A DNA stretch of 46,559 nucleotides from Chloroflexota bacterium. GTDB taxonomy: Bacteria > Chloroflexota > Dehalococcoidia > JACQUA01. How positions within the stretch are numbered: the stretch's first letter is position 1; each line of letters starts with the position of its first letter. Both the position numbers and the translations under genes were made by a program. The notes under the pieces are model-generated. The model had not been told where the DNA came from, made no database searches, and worked only from the letters and a program-made list of their open reading frames with translations. The stretch spans positions 1-46,559 of the forward strand of contig JACQUA010000067.1 in assembly GCA_016210565.1 (NCBI GenBank), given 5' to 3'. This document shows, one piece after another, positions 46,234 to 46,559 of the stretch.

Positions 46234-46559
46234 GAGAGTTATGTCAACCTGGGAGAAAGACTTTGGGGAATCATCACGCCCGGGGGCCAGCCCGGTCAGG
46301 GTTCCTGACCACGTGCCGCACCTCTGCCGGAGCCATTACAAGTACGGTGGTTAAGCGCGAAAGGGCAATACGGACGGGGGGTGGTCGCCCAAAACCACCT
46401 CTTTGGGATTTTGGAACTTGGCTATTGGAATTCACTTGGTATGGTGGTGGGTTCGCACAGCCACCCCACCTCCCTGCCACCCCCCCCCCGCTTAACCCAC
46501 CCTACGCGGCCATGCCCCACCCCCGCAGGCTAAAGACCTGTCCCGACAAGGTCGAGGAC
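46234..46559. repeat. Family C repeats at the window end
   Basis: A diverged unit (GTGGTTAAGCGCGAAAGGG ... CCAAAACCACC) spans about 46341-46401. A fuller one (GGTGGGTTCGCACAGCCACC ... GCTTAACCCACCCTACG) spans 46445-46506. No gene is seen up to the window edge. Confidence 0.6.

Overview
This window is a GC-rich bacterial chromosome segment whose content suggests an anaerobe of the Chloroflexota, most likely Dehalococcoidia-like. That placement is my inference. It rests on UbiD-type decarboxylases, bis-MGD and xanthine-dehydrogenase-type molybdoenzymes, a selenium pathway, orphan ABC substrate-binding lipoproteins, and many short interspersed palindromic repeats. There is no rRNA, phage, transposase gene or CRISPR array.

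Layout. 236-6761: a CoA ligase (+) faces a leftward set of FAD oxidoreductase, MmgE/PrpD protein and binding lipoprotein. 7250-9748: a large secreted lipoprotein built of about eight DUF5666-like repeats. 10278-22533: a four-cysteine mini-protein, a bis-MGD molybdoenzyme, a UbiD decarboxylase, a small protein, selD (itself a selenoprotein with an in-frame UGA) and selB. On the opposite strand follow a second binding lipoprotein, a second UbiD protein and a DUF4258 toxin-like pair whose toxin gene is frameshifted. 22903-33032: a pyrimidine operon pyrR-pyrB-pyrC-carA-(cNMP-binding-like protein)-carB-pyrK, preceded by a PyrR attenuator. 33299-37996: an AbrB-type regulator, a membrane protein, YjbQ, a split transketolase and an MBL hydrolase. 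38027-39723: five tRNA genes (Leu-UAA, Cys, Leu-GAG, Trp, Arg-CCU), tRNA fragments, a GIY-YIG protein and a small membrane protein, all on the minus strand. 40143-45123: a 4-hydroxybenzoyl-CoA-reductase-like trio (FAD, Mo and 2Fe-2S subunits) followed by yqeB of the selenium-dependent molybdenum hydroxylase system. 45603-46177: a MazEF-type toxin-antitoxin pair.

How it fits together. The CoA ligase, two UbiD proteins, the hydroxybenzoyl-CoA-reductase-like enzyme and the other redox enzymes point to anaerobic breakdown of aromatic or other unsaturated acids. SelD would supply selenophosphate both for selenocysteine insertion (SelB) and, through YqeB, for a possible selenium-dependent Mo hydroxylase. 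SelA and tRNA-Sec are not in the window.

The most unusual layer is the repeats. A roughly 100-bp two-armed palindromic element occurs in at least eight places, once as a triple tandem that appears to supply the carA ribosome-binding site. A 78-bp element with terminal inverted repeats is nested in two copies of it at the same site, flanked by a 5-bp duplication. Other families provide the stop codons and last residues of several genes, and one has expanded in frame inside pyrK.
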